The notes under the pieces were generated by a model, which was not told the DNA's origin, made no database searches, and saw only the letters and a list, made by a program, of their open reading frames with translations. A stretch of 64,000 bases of DNA from JANNYA01 sp031422315 (lineage in GTDB: Bacteria > Pseudomonadota > Gammaproteobacteria > Xanthomonadales > SZUA-5): contig JANOQN010000014.1 in NCBI GenBank assembly GCA_031422315.1, positions 85,218 to 149,217 of the forward strand, given 5' to 3'. Position numbers and translations under genes: made by a program. This document shows, one piece after another, positions 1-8,072 of the stretch (position 1 is the first letter of the stretch; each line of letters begins with the position of its first letter).

Positions 1-146
1 CCAGCGCTGTGTTCGCAGACTTCAAGCACGAACTCTCCGGATGGAGAAACGTGACTCTCCAGTGAGTCGGTCACGGGCTTCAAGGAAGCGAACCGTTCCA
101 TGACGTTTGCTCGCCACTCGTTGTAGGACCGCGCAGTCTCGGTCAT
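1..146 (-). CDS. Hypothetical protein, 5' part only (runs off the left edge)
   Basis: On the minus strand an open frame starts at an ATG at 146 and stays open to base 1, giving 48 residues that begin MTETARSYNEWRANVMERF. The composition is protein-like (aromatic, charged and hydrophobic residues mixed), and the frame lies in the same direction as the three small genes that follow upstream. No clear ribosome-binding site precedes the ATG and I do not recognise the family. The start lies directly beside the attC-like palindrome at 150-242, where a gene cassette would begin. Only the N-terminus is visible. Confidence 0.45.
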   Translation of the reverse strand, partial: MTETARSYNEWRANVMERFASLKPVTDSLESHVSPSGEFVLEVCEHSA

Positions 147-149
147 GTG

Positions 150-242
150 GACCAACGCCGCAAATCAGTGGCGCGCCGCTGACGGCTCACGGCATGAAAC
201 AGAAGCGAGACCGGCGCGTCCACTGAATGTGCATGGTTAGCT
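150..242 (-). repeat. Imperfect palindrome resembling an integron attC site
   Basis: A 14-bp stem pairs TCAGTGGCGCGCCG (165-178) with its near-complement at 212-226, leaving one unpaired T at 219. The outer ends pair through AAC (154-156) and GTT (236-238), separated from the inner stem by unpaired spacers of 8 and 9 bases. This is the R-box / spacer / L-box layout of an attC site with an extrahelical base. The TAA stop of the gene at 237-515 lies inside the outer box, as in gene cassettes. The GTTRRRY and RYYYAAC boxes match at 6 of 7 positions. No integrase gene is in view, so this is a structural resemblance only. Confidence 0.4.
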
Positions 243-515
243 TCCGGTTTCATTTTCGATTATCTGCGCGGCTGCCCAAGAAGCTTGCGCGTTCTCTTCT
301 GATGCGTGCTCCAAAGGCCCGGATTTGCATTTCTCAAGGCGAGCTGATCTCGTTGCAAATATTTCGCGCATATCTTGTGGGATCCAATCATTAAAGTGAG
401 CGTCACTCAAATAGAGTCCGCCACCTGGGGACCAGATGGTGCCATCGCGCAATTGCCAACCTTTCGTTTGAAGCAATGCAATTAAGGTGGACTTTTGGTT
501 TTGGGTGAAGGGCAT
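237..515 (-). CDS. Hypothetical protein (92 aa)
   Basis: A 92-residue soluble, tryptophan-rich protein that I do not recognise. The ATG at 515 is preceded by AAGGTGAG, a good ribosome-binding site, which supports a real gene. No signal peptide or membrane segment is visible. Its TAA stop sits in the attC-like palindrome at 150-242. About 335 bases separate it from the next small gene upstream. Small orphan proteins of this kind are typical of gene cassettes or of immunity-type genes, but nothing in the sequence fixes a function. Confidence 0.55.
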   Translation of the reverse strand: MPFTQNQKSTLIALLQTKGWQLRDGTIWSPGGGLYLSDAHFNDWIPQDMREIFATRSARLEKCKSGPLEHASEENAQASWAAAQIIENETGS

Positions 516-850
516 GGCTCACCTTACTTGTTATTCGTCATTGATGCTCCGAGTCTATCTTGTTACGTAAAGTTGCCAAGAATCCATGCAAGAAACTGTT
601 CAAATCAATGCTGCAAGTACTGAATTTGCTTGCTGCTTGCTCAAGGTCAGAGATTTTAATCACGCTTGGGCTGCTCAACCGTGCATCTCCACTTGGCCGC
701 GGCGGGACTATGACTCATATTTTGTACTCGATACCCATTTGGAGCCTTCAATTACTTTCTGTGACGCTTAACGACCAAGGTAACCCGGCGGCGGCCAAGA
801 ACCCGCGATTTCAAAATCCGCCCGATCCGCCGCTCAGGTTGACCGCCTTG
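516..850. other. Gap between small genes; no convincing gene
   Basis: About 335 bases lie between two minus-strand genes. The left two thirds hold only very short frames on the minus strand. The right part (766-856) is the second attC-like palindrome. A plus-strand frame from 560 overlaps the antisense of the neighbouring gene, and I regard it as chance. Confidence 0.5.
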
Positions 851-856
851 TTAACC
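766..856 (-). repeat. Second imperfect palindrome resembling an attC site
   Basis: The ends are GCTTAAC (766-772) and GTTAACC (850-856), complementary at 6 of 7 positions. Inside them AAGG (777-780) pairs with CCTT (846-849), AACC (782-785) with GGTT (837-840), and GCGGCGG (788-794) with CCGCCGC (827-833), separated by small unequal loops. Read on the minus strand the terminal box is GTTAAGC, a full match to GTTRRRY. The TAA stop of the gene at 851-1336 is embedded in the other box. Total length of about 91 bp is within the attC range. Confidence 0.4.
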
Positions 857-1336
857 GTCGTTGGTCTCATCTGTAATTTGTGTCGTCTGCATTTCGGGGT
901 AATCATACCGAAGCGGCGCAGTAAGATCGTGTTGTTGATCACGCACTTGAATAAGGATCGCTTCGTCAGAACAGGTGAGCCGTACCCATTTCTTGGCAAA
1001 GGAAAACTTATAGGTTTCCGAGCCTGTGCTACCAGGACCGACTGTAAACTCAATTGCATCCTTTACGGCTGGAATGCCGCCCAGTTCCAACAATTGGGTG
1101 ACAAGTCCTGGGGCGAGCGCACCGAAGTAAGTTGATGGTTTTCGTTTTTGTAGCCATGAAAACCTGACTTCAATGAGCGGGACGGAAATCCGGGCGTCGC
1201 ATTCGCCGTGTCGGAGGAAGAAACCGAGAAGTTTTTCGGCGCCTTCAGAAACCTGCGAGCGGAAACACGATCGCGCAACGACGAGAGCTTGTGCGAGTCC
1301 TTGTTTATCCGCTTCTGAGTACTCGATCGATTTCAT
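851..1336 (-). CDS. Hypothetical protein (161 aa)
   Basis: A 161-residue protein without signal peptide or membrane segment; I do not recognise it. The ATG at 1336 has no obvious ribosome-binding site. The stop codon is inside the attC-like palindrome at 766-856. The gene lies 60 bases downstream of the 113-residue gene at 1397-1738, with no palindrome between them, so the two could form one transcription unit. The sequence is a mixture of helical and beta-prone stretches with several cysteines (for example ARSCF and ECDAR near the N-terminus). Function unknown. Confidence 0.5.
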   Translation of the reverse strand: MKSIEYSEADKQGLAQALVVARSCFRSQVSEGAEKLLGFFLRHGECDARISVPLIEVRFSWLQKRKPSTYFGALAPGLVTQLLELGGIPAVKDAIEFTVGPGSTGSETYKFSFAKKWVRLTCSDEAILIQVRDQQHDLTAPLRYDYPEMQTTQITDETNDG

Positions 1337-1396
1337 GGATTTGACGGCTAGCGGTTGAGCTCTGCGGCGCGCGAGCCGATGTTTGGGCTTGGCACT

Positions 1397-1738
1397 TTAT
1401 CGTTCACGCGTCCGCTCCAGCGATGTGCGAGGCGTGTTGTCGATGTTCGAGCGATGGCGTAGCTGAAATGCTTTATTGAAATTGTCAAAGAGGGTGGCAT
1501 CCATATCGAACTGCGCCTTGTGATTTACGAACATCCAAAGGCCGTCCAGTGCCTGAGGAGAAAGATCAAACACACTCGGAACTACCGGTCTACCGTCAAC
1601 CATGCCTCCCGTCATGTAGTCTCGAAATGCTGCCTCGCTAGCAACGGCCGCACTAGGAAGCCCAAAAAGCAATGAAGAACCATCTCGGACCACCGAGAGC
1701 CAAAGGTCGTGCGAGTTCGATATCCGGTGAAAACTCAT
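1397..1738 (-). CDS. Hypothetical protein (113 aa)
   Basis: A 113-residue protein with an aromatic N-terminal half (SHDLWLSVVRDGSSLLFGLP) and a basic C-terminus; I do not recognise it. The ATG at 1738 has no strong ribosome-binding site. Directly upstream (1757-1797) is a perfect 8-bp inverted repeat, AACGAAGC / GCTTCGTT, with a 25-base loop; the frameshifted IS remnant begins just beyond it. The gene is probably the first of the small minus-strand group. Function unknown. Confidence 0.5.
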   Translation of the reverse strand: MSFHRISNSHDLWLSVVRDGSSLLFGLPSAAVASEAAFRDYMTGGMVDGRPVVPSVFDLSPQALDGLWMFVNHKAQFDMDATLFDNFNKAFQLRHRSNIDNTPRTSLERTRER

Positions 1739-1823
1739 GACGATTCGGTTGCGCCTAACGAAGCTGTAGAAAATATGGCGTCAATCTTGCTTCGTTCTAT
1801 CAACGAATACAAGGCAAAAGATC

Positions 1824-2105
1824 ATGGCGCGCTACCAATTCGTTGACATGAGTCCAAGGCTTTTGCCGGTGATCTTGGAAGAGCAGTTTAGCGCCCGGCA
1901 GCTTTGCGCATGCTGTGCACCATTTAGTCGATCAGCTCGACCTTTCGCGCTTTGATAGCCACTATCGAAACGACAAAATGGGCTTTGTGCCTACGCAACT
2001 TCGATTTTGTTGAAAGCAGTGCTGTTAGCTTTCTTACAAGGCATCAATGGTTTACGTAGAATTGAGCGAGCTGCCGTGACTAAGTCGTGGGGGTGCGAAC
2101 CAAAC
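1824..2105 (+). pseudogene. IS1182-like transposase, N-terminal remnant with two frameshifts
   Basis: Starting at the ATG at 1824 the plus strand reads MARYQFVDMSPRLLPVILEE, which I recognise as the start of an IS1182-type (DUF772 N-terminal domain) transposase. Near 1905 the frame shifts by one base, and the reading continues AHAVHHLVDQLDLSRFDSHY then RNDKMGFVPTQLRF. Near 2010 it shifts again to LLKAVLLAFLQGINGLRRIE. These three pieces line up in order with the first 90 or so residues of the family, where the full protein is usually more than 400 residues. The rest is missing, so this is an inactive relic. Family assignment is from memory of the conserved N-terminus. Confidence 0.6.
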
Positions 2106-2171
2106 TGATGTTTTTCTGGGTGCTTGCGCCACGATCTTTTGGGTTTGCTCAGGTTTTAGCGCTGAAAGCGC

Positions 2172-2308
2172 GGCACAAGGTAGCCCGGGGCAACGCCCCA
2201 GGCCTGGGTACCACACTTCAGAGCCCTAAGGCGCCACAAGTTGGTCGGCACACATTGTGTCGCCCTTCAGGGCTACATTCTAGGTGTTGCCCCAGGCTAC
2301 CTTGTGCC
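2172..2308. repeat. Large imperfect inverted repeat, GGGGCAACGCCCC type
   Basis: The outer arms GGCACAAGGTAGCCCGGGGC (from 2172, continuing to 2194) and its complement (2286-2308) match at 22 of 23 positions. A second pair lies inside: AGCCCTAAGGCG near 2222 and CGCCCTTCAGGGCT near 2260. The left arm runs into a local GGGGCAACGCCCC palindrome. The core GGGCAACGCCC recurs at 26635-26694. It is a folded repetitive element lying downstream of thrB; frames across it are not genes. Confidence 0.7.
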
Positions 2309-2469
2309 CTGCCGTTGGCGCTTTATTCTTGGCCTTGTGATGCGTAAGGTTGCTTGAAAGGTCATTGGGTCCTCCAAATGACTTGGTCATAGCGCACCTT
2401 TAAACTGTTAACCAGCAATTTCGCCTCGCGCGTACGAAACTTGCAGTTGGGTCGTTTGGCGCGCCCGCA

Positions 2470-3471
2470 CTAGTTTTGTTCAAAAACCGAGTGATCCATT
2501 ATCCTTGCGCCGCGCCCATAAACCGGCGCGATGTATGCATTCGAGCGCAGCCCTACTTCGGCAAATGCCGCTTGCATAGCAATAGCCGCATGCTTTGCAC
2601 TTTGCATATCCTCAAACCAAGCAAACACGCTCGGGCCGGCGCCGGAAATGCTGGCACCGATGGCACCTTGCTGCATGGCTGCGGCTTTTACGTTCGCGAA
2701 ACCCGGAATTAACGGTGCGCGTTTGGGTTCGACGAGCACGTCTTTTAATGCGTGCGCTAGCAGGGTTTTGTCTTGCGTGTACAGCGCAATTAGAAAGCTA
2801 GCTAAGTAATCGCTTTGCTGCACGAAGGCGCTGATTGGATAGGGCTGAGCGAGCGCGGCTCGGGCGATTTTAGTTTCGAGCACGAAATCAGGATGCACGA
2901 CGACCGCATGCAAACCGGGAATAATTGGCAGCGCAATGCACTGCATGGCATTGGTGAACGCCAGTCCGCCGATCAGCTGTGGGCCGACGTTATCGCCGTG
3001 TTTGGCGCCGGAGCTGGCGCATTCGCCTTCCAGTGCGAACGGATAAAGTGCAGCCGTGTCAAACGGCAAGCCAAGCGCTGCGTTGGCGGCCATCACTCCC
3101 GCCACTGCGCTTGCAGCTGAGCCGCCTAACCCAGAGCCGAGTGGAATGCCTTTGTGGATGTGCAATTCCATACCGCAGTCCAAATCGAGCGCGTGCAAAA
3201 GCGCGCGCACGCCGCGCGCGGCGGTATTGTGTTCGGCATCGAGCGGCAAATTCAGTGGCAAGCCACTGATGCCTGACACGCTAACCTGTCCGCCTTCAAC
3301 GACCGTTGCTGTAACGATATCGCCAAGTTCTTCGCCTTGACTATCCACGCAATCGAGCGCCATACCAATCAGATCAAAACCTACGGCAACATTGCCAACG
3401 CCAGCGGGTGCAAATGCGCGGGCGCGGGCACCGATTTGGATGTTAGGCACGCGCGAACTGACTGCACTCAC
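2470..3471 (-). CDS. thrB: Homoserine kinase
   Basis: A 333-residue GHMP-family kinase that phosphorylates L-homoserine with ATP to O-phosphohomoserine, the fourth step of threonine synthesis in the cytoplasm. The N-terminal VGNVAVGFDLIGMAL segment and the ATP-binding motif GIPLGSGLGGSAASAVAG (about residue 107) are typical. The GASISGAGPSVFAW motif lies towards the C-terminus (about residue 275). The start is a GTG at 3471 whose last two bases are part of the thrA stop (GTGA overlap), so translation is coupled to thrA. Length is a little above the usual 300-320 residues. No thrC follows: downstream is the repeat and the transposase relic. Confidence 0.95.
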   Translation of the reverse strand: MSAVSSRVPNIQIGARARAFAPAGVGNVAVGFDLIGMALDCVDSQGEELGDIVTATVVEGGQVSVSGISGLPLNLPLDAEHNTAARGVRALLHALDLDCGMELHIHKGIPLGSGLGGSAASAVAGVMAANAALGLPFDTAALYPFALEGECASSGAKHGDNVGPQLIGGLAFTNAMQCIALPIIPGLHAVVVHPDFVLETKIARAALAQPYPISAFVQQSDYLASFLIALYTQDKTLLAHALKDVLVEPKRAPLIPGFANVKAAAMQQGAIGASISGAGPSVFAWFEDMQSAKHAAIAMQAAFAEVGLRSNAYIAPVYGRGARIMDHSVFEQN

Positions 3472-5957
3472 AGTGCTGCACCCAAACCACTCGCAATGCG
3501 CAGCACATCGGCAAATACGCCGGCGGCGGTTACTTCCGGGCCAGCACCTGGGCCGCGCACTATCAGCGGATTGCTGGCGTAGCGTTTGGTTTTGAACTGC
3601 ACGATATTATCGGTTAACGCGACATGCGCAAACGCGTGGGTGTTCGGCAGCGTTTGCAGCGCAACCACCGCTTTGCCACGGGTTAAATCAAGTTTTGCGA
3701 CATAGCGCAGCACGGCGTTTTGCGCTTGTGCCGCTTGCAACCTTGCTAGCATGGGGTGATCAAATTCCGGCAAGCGCGCCATGAAGGTCGCAACGTCCGC
3801 GCCGCGCAGAGGCTCGGGCACTAACGATTCTACTTCTACATCATCAAGCGTCATAGCAAGCCCGGTTTCGCGCGCCAAAATCACTAGCTTTCTTGCAACA
3901 TCTTTACCGGATAAATCATCTCTAGGATCAGGCTCGGTGTAACCCAGCTGCTTGGCTTCGTTGACTAACTTGGAAAACGCCAACTGGCCGTCGAAGCGAT
4001 TAAACAGATACGCCAAGGTACCCGAAAACATGCCTTCAATTTCCAGAATTTCATCGCCGGTGTCGAGCAAATCACGGAGCGTGGAAATTACTGGCAAGCC
4101 TGCGCCGACGGTAGCTTCATAACGAAACCGAGCCGATTTGCGTGCGGCTTTGATCGCCTCAAAACGCGGCAAATCGCCACTACCGGCGTTTTTATTGGGC
4201 GTTACCACATGAATGCCGCGCTTAAGCCAGCCGGCATATTGCTGCGCCACTAAATCCGAACTGGAGCAATCAATAATTAGCGCATGCGGTAGATGCTCGG
4301 CCTGTACTGCGTCGGCAAACTGATCTAATTCGGCTGACGCCAAACTTTGTTGATAGGCATTATCAGCAATCGCAAAGCTGGCAAATCCCAGCTCACTGGT
4401 GCACATACGGCTTGACCCGGCAATCGCGCGAATGCGCAAGTCCAAATGCGTGCGCTCACGCAATTGCGGCGCGGCGGCGAACATTTGTGCAAGCAGTGCG
4501 CGCCCGACTTGGCCTGGGCCGATCAAACCGACCGACAGCGTTTGCGCAGACAAATAAAACGCTGCATGCACCGCCCGCAGCGCGCGGGTAGCGTGTATTT
4601 CTTGGATCGCGACTGAAATATTGCGCTCCGAACTGCCCTGCGCAATTGCGCGCACGTTGATGCTGGCGTGTGCCAACGCGGCGAACAAACGCGCCGCCAC
4701 ACCCGGCACGCCCGCCATGCCATCGCCAACAATCGCCAGCACGGCAATGCCAGTTTCTGCACTCACACTTTGAATAGCACCGCTGTCAAGCTCGCGACTG
4801 AATACCTCAAGCAATAACATGCGGGCTTTTTCGGCAACGTCCGCACGCACCACGCAGCAAATCGAATGCTCAGAGCTGCCTTGGCTGATCATGACCACGC
4901 TGACCTTACCGGCCCGCAGTGCGCTAAACACGCGCTCGGCGGTGCCCGGCACGCCAATCATGCCAGCACCTTCAATGGTTACTGTGGCCTGCTCACCAAT
5001 GGTAGTGATGCCTTTGATCGGCGGCAATTTGCTGGCACTGGAATCAATGCGGGTGCCTTTGTTTTCTGGGTTGAAGGTATTGCGGATAAATAGCGGCAAG
5101 CCCTTGCGCGAAGCCGGAAACATGGTTTGCGGATGAATAACTTTCGCGCCGAAATAGGCCAGCTCAAACGCTTCTTGATAGCTCATGTGCTGCAGCACTT
5201 GTGCTTCCGGCACCAAGCGTGGATCGGCCGATAAAACGCCATCAACATCGGTCCAAATATGCACTTCGGCGCAGTCAAATAATGCTGCAAAAATGGAGCC
5301 CGAATAATCGCTGCCGTTTCTTCCTAACGTAGTAATGCGTGATTTTTGATCGCGCGCGACAAAACCCGTCACCACCAATCGCACCGGCACTTCGCTAAGC
5401 CCGGCCAGCCACGCTTTCAGCAGCGCTTCGGATTCCGGCCACAGCACCTGACAGCCGAGATCGCTGTGCGTCACCCGCAGCACTTCACGCGCGTCCAAAA
5501 ACACCGCAGGTTCACCGGCTGCGCTAAATTTGGCCGCCAGCAATCTGGCGCTCCACACTTCACCTAAGCCAGAGATGAACTCCACCGCGCCTTTGGGAAC
5601 GTCTTGCAGCAATGCCAAGGCTTGCAAAAGCTCCTTCAAGGCGTTGAATTCACTGGCTATTTCAGCTTGCACGGTATGCGCTTGATTGCCCAACAAGGCG
5701 AACGCCGCGCTATCGTGCTTTTGCTTGAGTTCGAACAGCTCAACGTCGTAGCTGCCGCCCGCCGCGGCGATATCAGCCAACGCAATAAGCGCGTTAGTAA
5801 CGCCCTGCATGGCGGACACCACAATCACTTGCCGAGTTTTGCCTGCACCCGCCACCTGCATTTCAGGCTGATCTTTCATCAGCTGCACGATATTGGCGAT
5901 GCGCTCAGCGCTCGCCATGCTGGAGCCGCCAAATTTATGGGCAATCGTAGGTGTCAT
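3468..5957 (-). CDS. thrA: Bifunctional aspartokinase I / homoserine dehydrogenase I
   Basis: An 829-residue fusion that catalyses the first and third steps of threonine synthesis. Residues 1-285 form the aspartokinase domain, opening with KFGGSSMASAERI and containing TTLGRNGSDYSGS. Residues about 310-460 hold tandem ACT regulatory domains (ISQGSSEHSICCVV; IAQGSSERNISVAIQ), the expected site of threonine feedback. Homoserine dehydrogenase follows, with VGLIGPGQVGRALL for NAD(P) binding and VTPNKNAGSG. I chose the ATG at 5957, because MTPTIAHKFGGSS fits the family start; a TTG five codons upstream (5972) is possible. It is first in the operon with thrB. No threonine-rich leader peptide was seen upstream, so classical thr attenuation is not supported. 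Confidence 0.95.
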   Translation of the reverse strand: MTPTIAHKFGGSSMASAERIANIVQLMKDQPEMQVAGAGKTRQVIVVSAMQGVTNALIALADIAAAGGSYDVELFELKQKHDSAAFALLGNQAHTVQAEIASEFNALKELLQALALLQDVPKGAVEFISGLGEVWSARLLAAKFSAAGEPAVFLDAREVLRVTHSDLGCQVLWPESEALLKAWLAGLSEVPVRLVVTGFVARDQKSRITTLGRNGSDYSGSIFAALFDCAEVHIWTDVDGVLSADPRLVPEAQVLQHMSYQEAFELAYFGAKVIHPQTMFPASRKGLPLFIRNTFNPENKGTRIDSSASKLPPIKGITTIGEQATVTIEGAGMIGVPGTAERVFSALRAGKVSVVMISQGSSEHSICCVVRADVAEKARMLLLEVFSRELDSGAIQSVSAETGIAVLAIVGDGMAGVPGVAARLFAALAHASINVRAIAQGSSERNISVAIQEIHATRALRAVHAAFYLSAQTLSVGLIGPGQVGRALLAQMFAAAPQLRERTHLDLRIRAIAGSSRMCTSELGFASFAIADNAYQQSLASAELDQFADAVQAEHLPHALIIDCSSSDLVAQQYAGWLKRGIHVVTPNKNAGSGDLPRFEAIKAARKSARFRYEATVGAGLPVISTLRDLLDTGDEILEIEGMFSGTLAYLFNRFDGQLAFSKLVNEAKQLGYTEPDPRDDLSGKDVARKLVILARETGLAMTLDDVEVESLVPEPLRGADVATFMARLPEFDHPMLARLQAAQAQNAVLRYVAKLDLTRGKAVVALQTLPNTHAFAHVALTDNIVQFKTKRYASNPLIVRGPGAGPEVTAAGVFADVLRIASGLGAAL

Positions 5958-6077
5958 TCGGGGCGCTCGCAAAAAGTTGAGCGCCTAAGCTAAACGCAAG
6001 CGTGTAGATAGGTCAAAGAAATTTCTTAGATTGCAAAGTCAACTCGTCAAAACGCGTCTGTACCAACGCTTTTTACG

Positions 6078-6215
6078 CTATTTCTTTTTCTTCGAATTCG
6101 AACTTGCCACATCTGCCACTTTAGGCTGATCACCAATCAAGCGCGTTGCAGGGCAAACTTTAAATATTGGGCATTTTTTGCAGCCTACTGCGATTGCCAC
6201 TGGGCATATGGTCAC
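6078..6215 (-). CDS. Small four-cysteine conserved protein (45 aa)
   Basis: A 45-codon gene read from a GTG at 6215, preceded by AAAGGA eight bases or so upstream. The product has four cysteines, three followed by proline, in the order CP (residue 4), CKKCP (12 and 15) and CP (21), then IGD and a lysine-rich C-terminus ending KKKK. The spacing suggests a metal site, for example a zinc knuckle or an iron-sulphur ligand set. I recall similar very short proteins with a VGCKKCP core in other proteobacteria but know of no function. It lies about 120 bases upstream of thrA on the same strand and might share its transcript. Confidence 0.75.
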   Translation of the reverse strand: MTICPVAIAVGCKKCPIFKVCPATRLIGDQPKVADVASSNSKKKK

Positions 6216-6402
6216 TATAGTTCCTTTATCTAACATCGGCGCTAGAGCTTACGCTTGATTGGCTCGGTGTGGCTCATATAGATTTCGCCCAAATCAAATC
6301 ACCCGCTCCCCTTGCCCAAAATCGCCTTGGTGTGCTTGCTGTGGCTTGCATTTTTTGGGTAGAGTCGGATAAACGTTTTTTTACACTTAAAGAATTAAAT
6401 CA

Positions 6403-6450
6403 ATGCGCTCAGTTCAAGCAACACTTAACGATCAAATAGCCGCCTCATGA
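6403..6450 (+). CDS. Possible 15-codon leader frame overlapping the DUF969 start
   Basis: An ATG at 6403 opens a frame of 15 codons (MRSVQATLNDQIAAS). Its TGA stop overlaps the ATG of the DUF969 gene as ATGA. The DUF969 start has no recognisable ribosome-binding site of its own, so it could depend on ribosomes finishing this leader. The match could be chance; nothing else supports translation. Confidence 0.25.
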   Translation: MRSVQATLNDQIAAS

Positions 6451-7100
6451 GCGACAACGCCCCGCTGCTTGGCGTATTACTGCTGCTAGTATGCTTTGTG
6501 CTGCGCGTGCATCCGCTGCTAGCAGTGTCGCTTTCGGCGATTGTTACCGGGTTCTTGGCTGAGCTAGGCGCTGCTGAACTGCTAGCGATTGTCGGCAAGA
6601 GCTTTCGCGATAGTCGATTTTTACTTGTGTTCGTGCTGGTGCTGCCCACCGTTGCGGCGTTGGAGCGCTTAGGCCTGCGGGAATTTTTAGCGCGCTGGGT
6701 GGCTGATTCTGAGCGCGCCTCGCTGCGGCTTGTTTTGGGAAGTTATTTTTTGGTGCGTCAGCTCAGCGCTGCATTGGGTTTGACCAATCTTGGCGGCCAC
6801 GCGCAAAGCGTGCGGCCGCTGCTGGTGCCGGCTGCTCAAGCTGCCGCATTGAAGCGTTTTGGCATTTTGAATCATTTGCAAGATCAGCGATTGAAAGCGT
6901 TTTGCGCGGGCACTGATAATGTCGCGCTGTTTTTTGGGGAGGACATTTTTTTAGCCTTCGGTGGCGTATTGCTGATGCAATCTACACTCGCAAGCTATGG
7001 CTATCCAACCGATCCGCTGCTACTGGCATTTTGGGCGATACCGACTGCACTTTGCGCGCTCTTGATTCAGTCGATTCGTATCGCAAGGTTTCAGCCATGA
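6447..7100 (+). CDS. DUF969 family inner-membrane transport subunit
   Basis: A 217-residue, very hydrophobic protein with about six membrane segments, beginning LLGVLLLLVCFVLRVHPLLA. The loop GLTNLGGHAQSVRPLLVPAA (about residue 112) and the acidic DNVALFFGEDIFLAFGGVLL stretch are features I associate with DUF969. Members sit beside DUF979 proteins, and the pair has been named as a putative 5-oxoproline transporter. It overlaps the next gene by ATGA, so both subunits are expected in equal amounts. The substrate here is an inference from that naming; no 5-oxoprolinase gene is in the window. Confidence 0.8.
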   Translation: MSDNAPLLGVLLLLVCFVLRVHPLLAVSLSAIVTGFLAELGAAELLAIVGKSFRDSRFLLVFVLVLPTVAALERLGLREFLARWVADSERASLRLVLGSYFLVRQLSAALGLTNLGGHAQSVRPLLVPAAQAAALKRFGILNHLQDQRLKAFCAGTDNVALFFGEDIFLAFGGVLLMQSTLASYGYPTDPLLLAFWAIPTALCALLIQSIRIARFQP

Positions 7101-8059
7101 GCATGAATCTCGTACCAGTCTACTGGCTAATTTCTGCGTTTTTATTGATTACTGCATTGCAAAGCTGGCGTGTACAAGGCGCCCGCAACGCTGTGTTCTG
7201 GCTGATGCTGGCAATGTTAGTTGGGTTGGCGGATATGCTGAGCGATCAAATGCTGGGCGCAGGCGTGCTGCTGGTTGGCTTGGCTGCGCTATTGAATCGG
7301 CCGATAGTCGTTGATGAAGATGCTGCGCGTTTGGCGCGCAACAAAATGGCGGATTTTGCCGCCGAGGCGGGCCTTAAACTTGGCTCGAAGCTACTTTGGT
7401 GCGTTCTGTTGTTGCCGGTCATAACTGTGGCAGCCACACTGCTGCTACGAAAACAACATGCCGCTGGAAGCTTGCAGTTTGAACTCAACTACGCACCCAT
7501 TTTTGCACTTGCGTTTGCCTGCGTGATAGTGCCGCTTGCGATCTGGATAGCGCTGCGTTTTAGTCCAAAGCACAGCTTGGCGGCGGGCAGCGACATGGCG
7601 CATCAAATAGGCTGGGCGATGTTTTTACCACTACTCCTGGCGATTTTGGGCACCGTGTTTGCCAAAGCCGGCGTGGGCGATGCGCTAGCCGCATGGTTGC
7701 CGAGCTTTTTTGATATTGATAATCGCTATGCCTGTGCGGTGGCGTATGCGCTAGGCATGGCGCTTTTTACGATGCTGCTCGGCAATGCATTTGTCGCTTT
7801 TCCGGTAATGACTGCCGCTATCGCAGTGCCACTGATTATTGCTCGGCATCAGGGTGATCCCGTCATTACCGCCGCCATCGGCATGTTATCGGGCTATTGC
7901 GGCACGCTGCTCAGCCCGCTCGCTGCGAACTTCAATTTGGTGCCCGCTGTTCTGATGAATTTGGATAGCCCGCACGCGGTGATTCGCGCGCAGGTAGCTA
8001 CTGCGCTGCCACTGTTGGCTTGCAATATTGGTTTGCTGTGTTTGTTGGTGTATCGGTGA
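7097..8059 (+). CDS. DUF979 family inner-membrane transport subunit
   Basis: A 320-residue polytopic membrane protein with about nine hydrophobic segments. I chose the ATG at 7097, which overlaps the stop of the DUF969 gene as ATGA; an in-frame upstream start would lie deep inside that gene. The GNAFVAFPVMTAAIAVPLII and YCGTLLSPLAANFNLVPAVL stretches in the C-terminal half resemble the proline- and glycine-broken helices of secondary transporters. It is the partner of the DUF969 protein in a putative 5-oxoproline permease. No further gene is coupled to it. Confidence 0.8.
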   Translation: MSMNLVPVYWLISAFLLITALQSWRVQGARNAVFWLMLAMLVGLADMLSDQMLGAGVLLVGLAALLNRPIVVDEDAARLARNKMADFAAEAGLKLGSKLLWCVLLLPVITVAATLLLRKQHAAGSLQFELNYAPIFALAFACVIVPLAIWIALRFSPKHSLAAGSDMAHQIGWAMFLPLLLAILGTVFAKAGVGDALAAWLPSFFDIDNRYACAVAYALGMALFTMLLGNAFVAFPVMTAAIAVPLIIARHQGDPVITAAIGMLSGYCGTLLSPLAANFNLVPAVLMNLDSPHAVIRAQVATALPLLACNIGLLCLLVYR

Positions 8060-8072
8060 GGTAAGTGCTTAG

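Noticed and set aside
560..1135. 191-residue plus-strand frame
   Set aside because: It overlaps most of the minus-strand gene at 851-1336 and the palindrome at 766-856, has no ribosome-binding site and an unstructured composition.
1757..1797. Hairpin AACGAAGC / GCTTCGTT as a third attC-like site
   Set aside because: It has no spacer between the boxes, and the terminal GTTCTAT does not fit GTTRRRY. It is only a simple dyad, perhaps a terminator or IS-end relic.
2087..2347. 86-residue frame on the plus strand
   Set aside because: It runs through the end of the transposase relic and both arms of the inverted repeat at 2172-2308, so it is repeat-derived.
5958..6077. Threonine attenuator or leader peptide before thrA
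   Set aside because: I looked for a Thr/Ile-rich short frame followed by alternative hairpins and found none.
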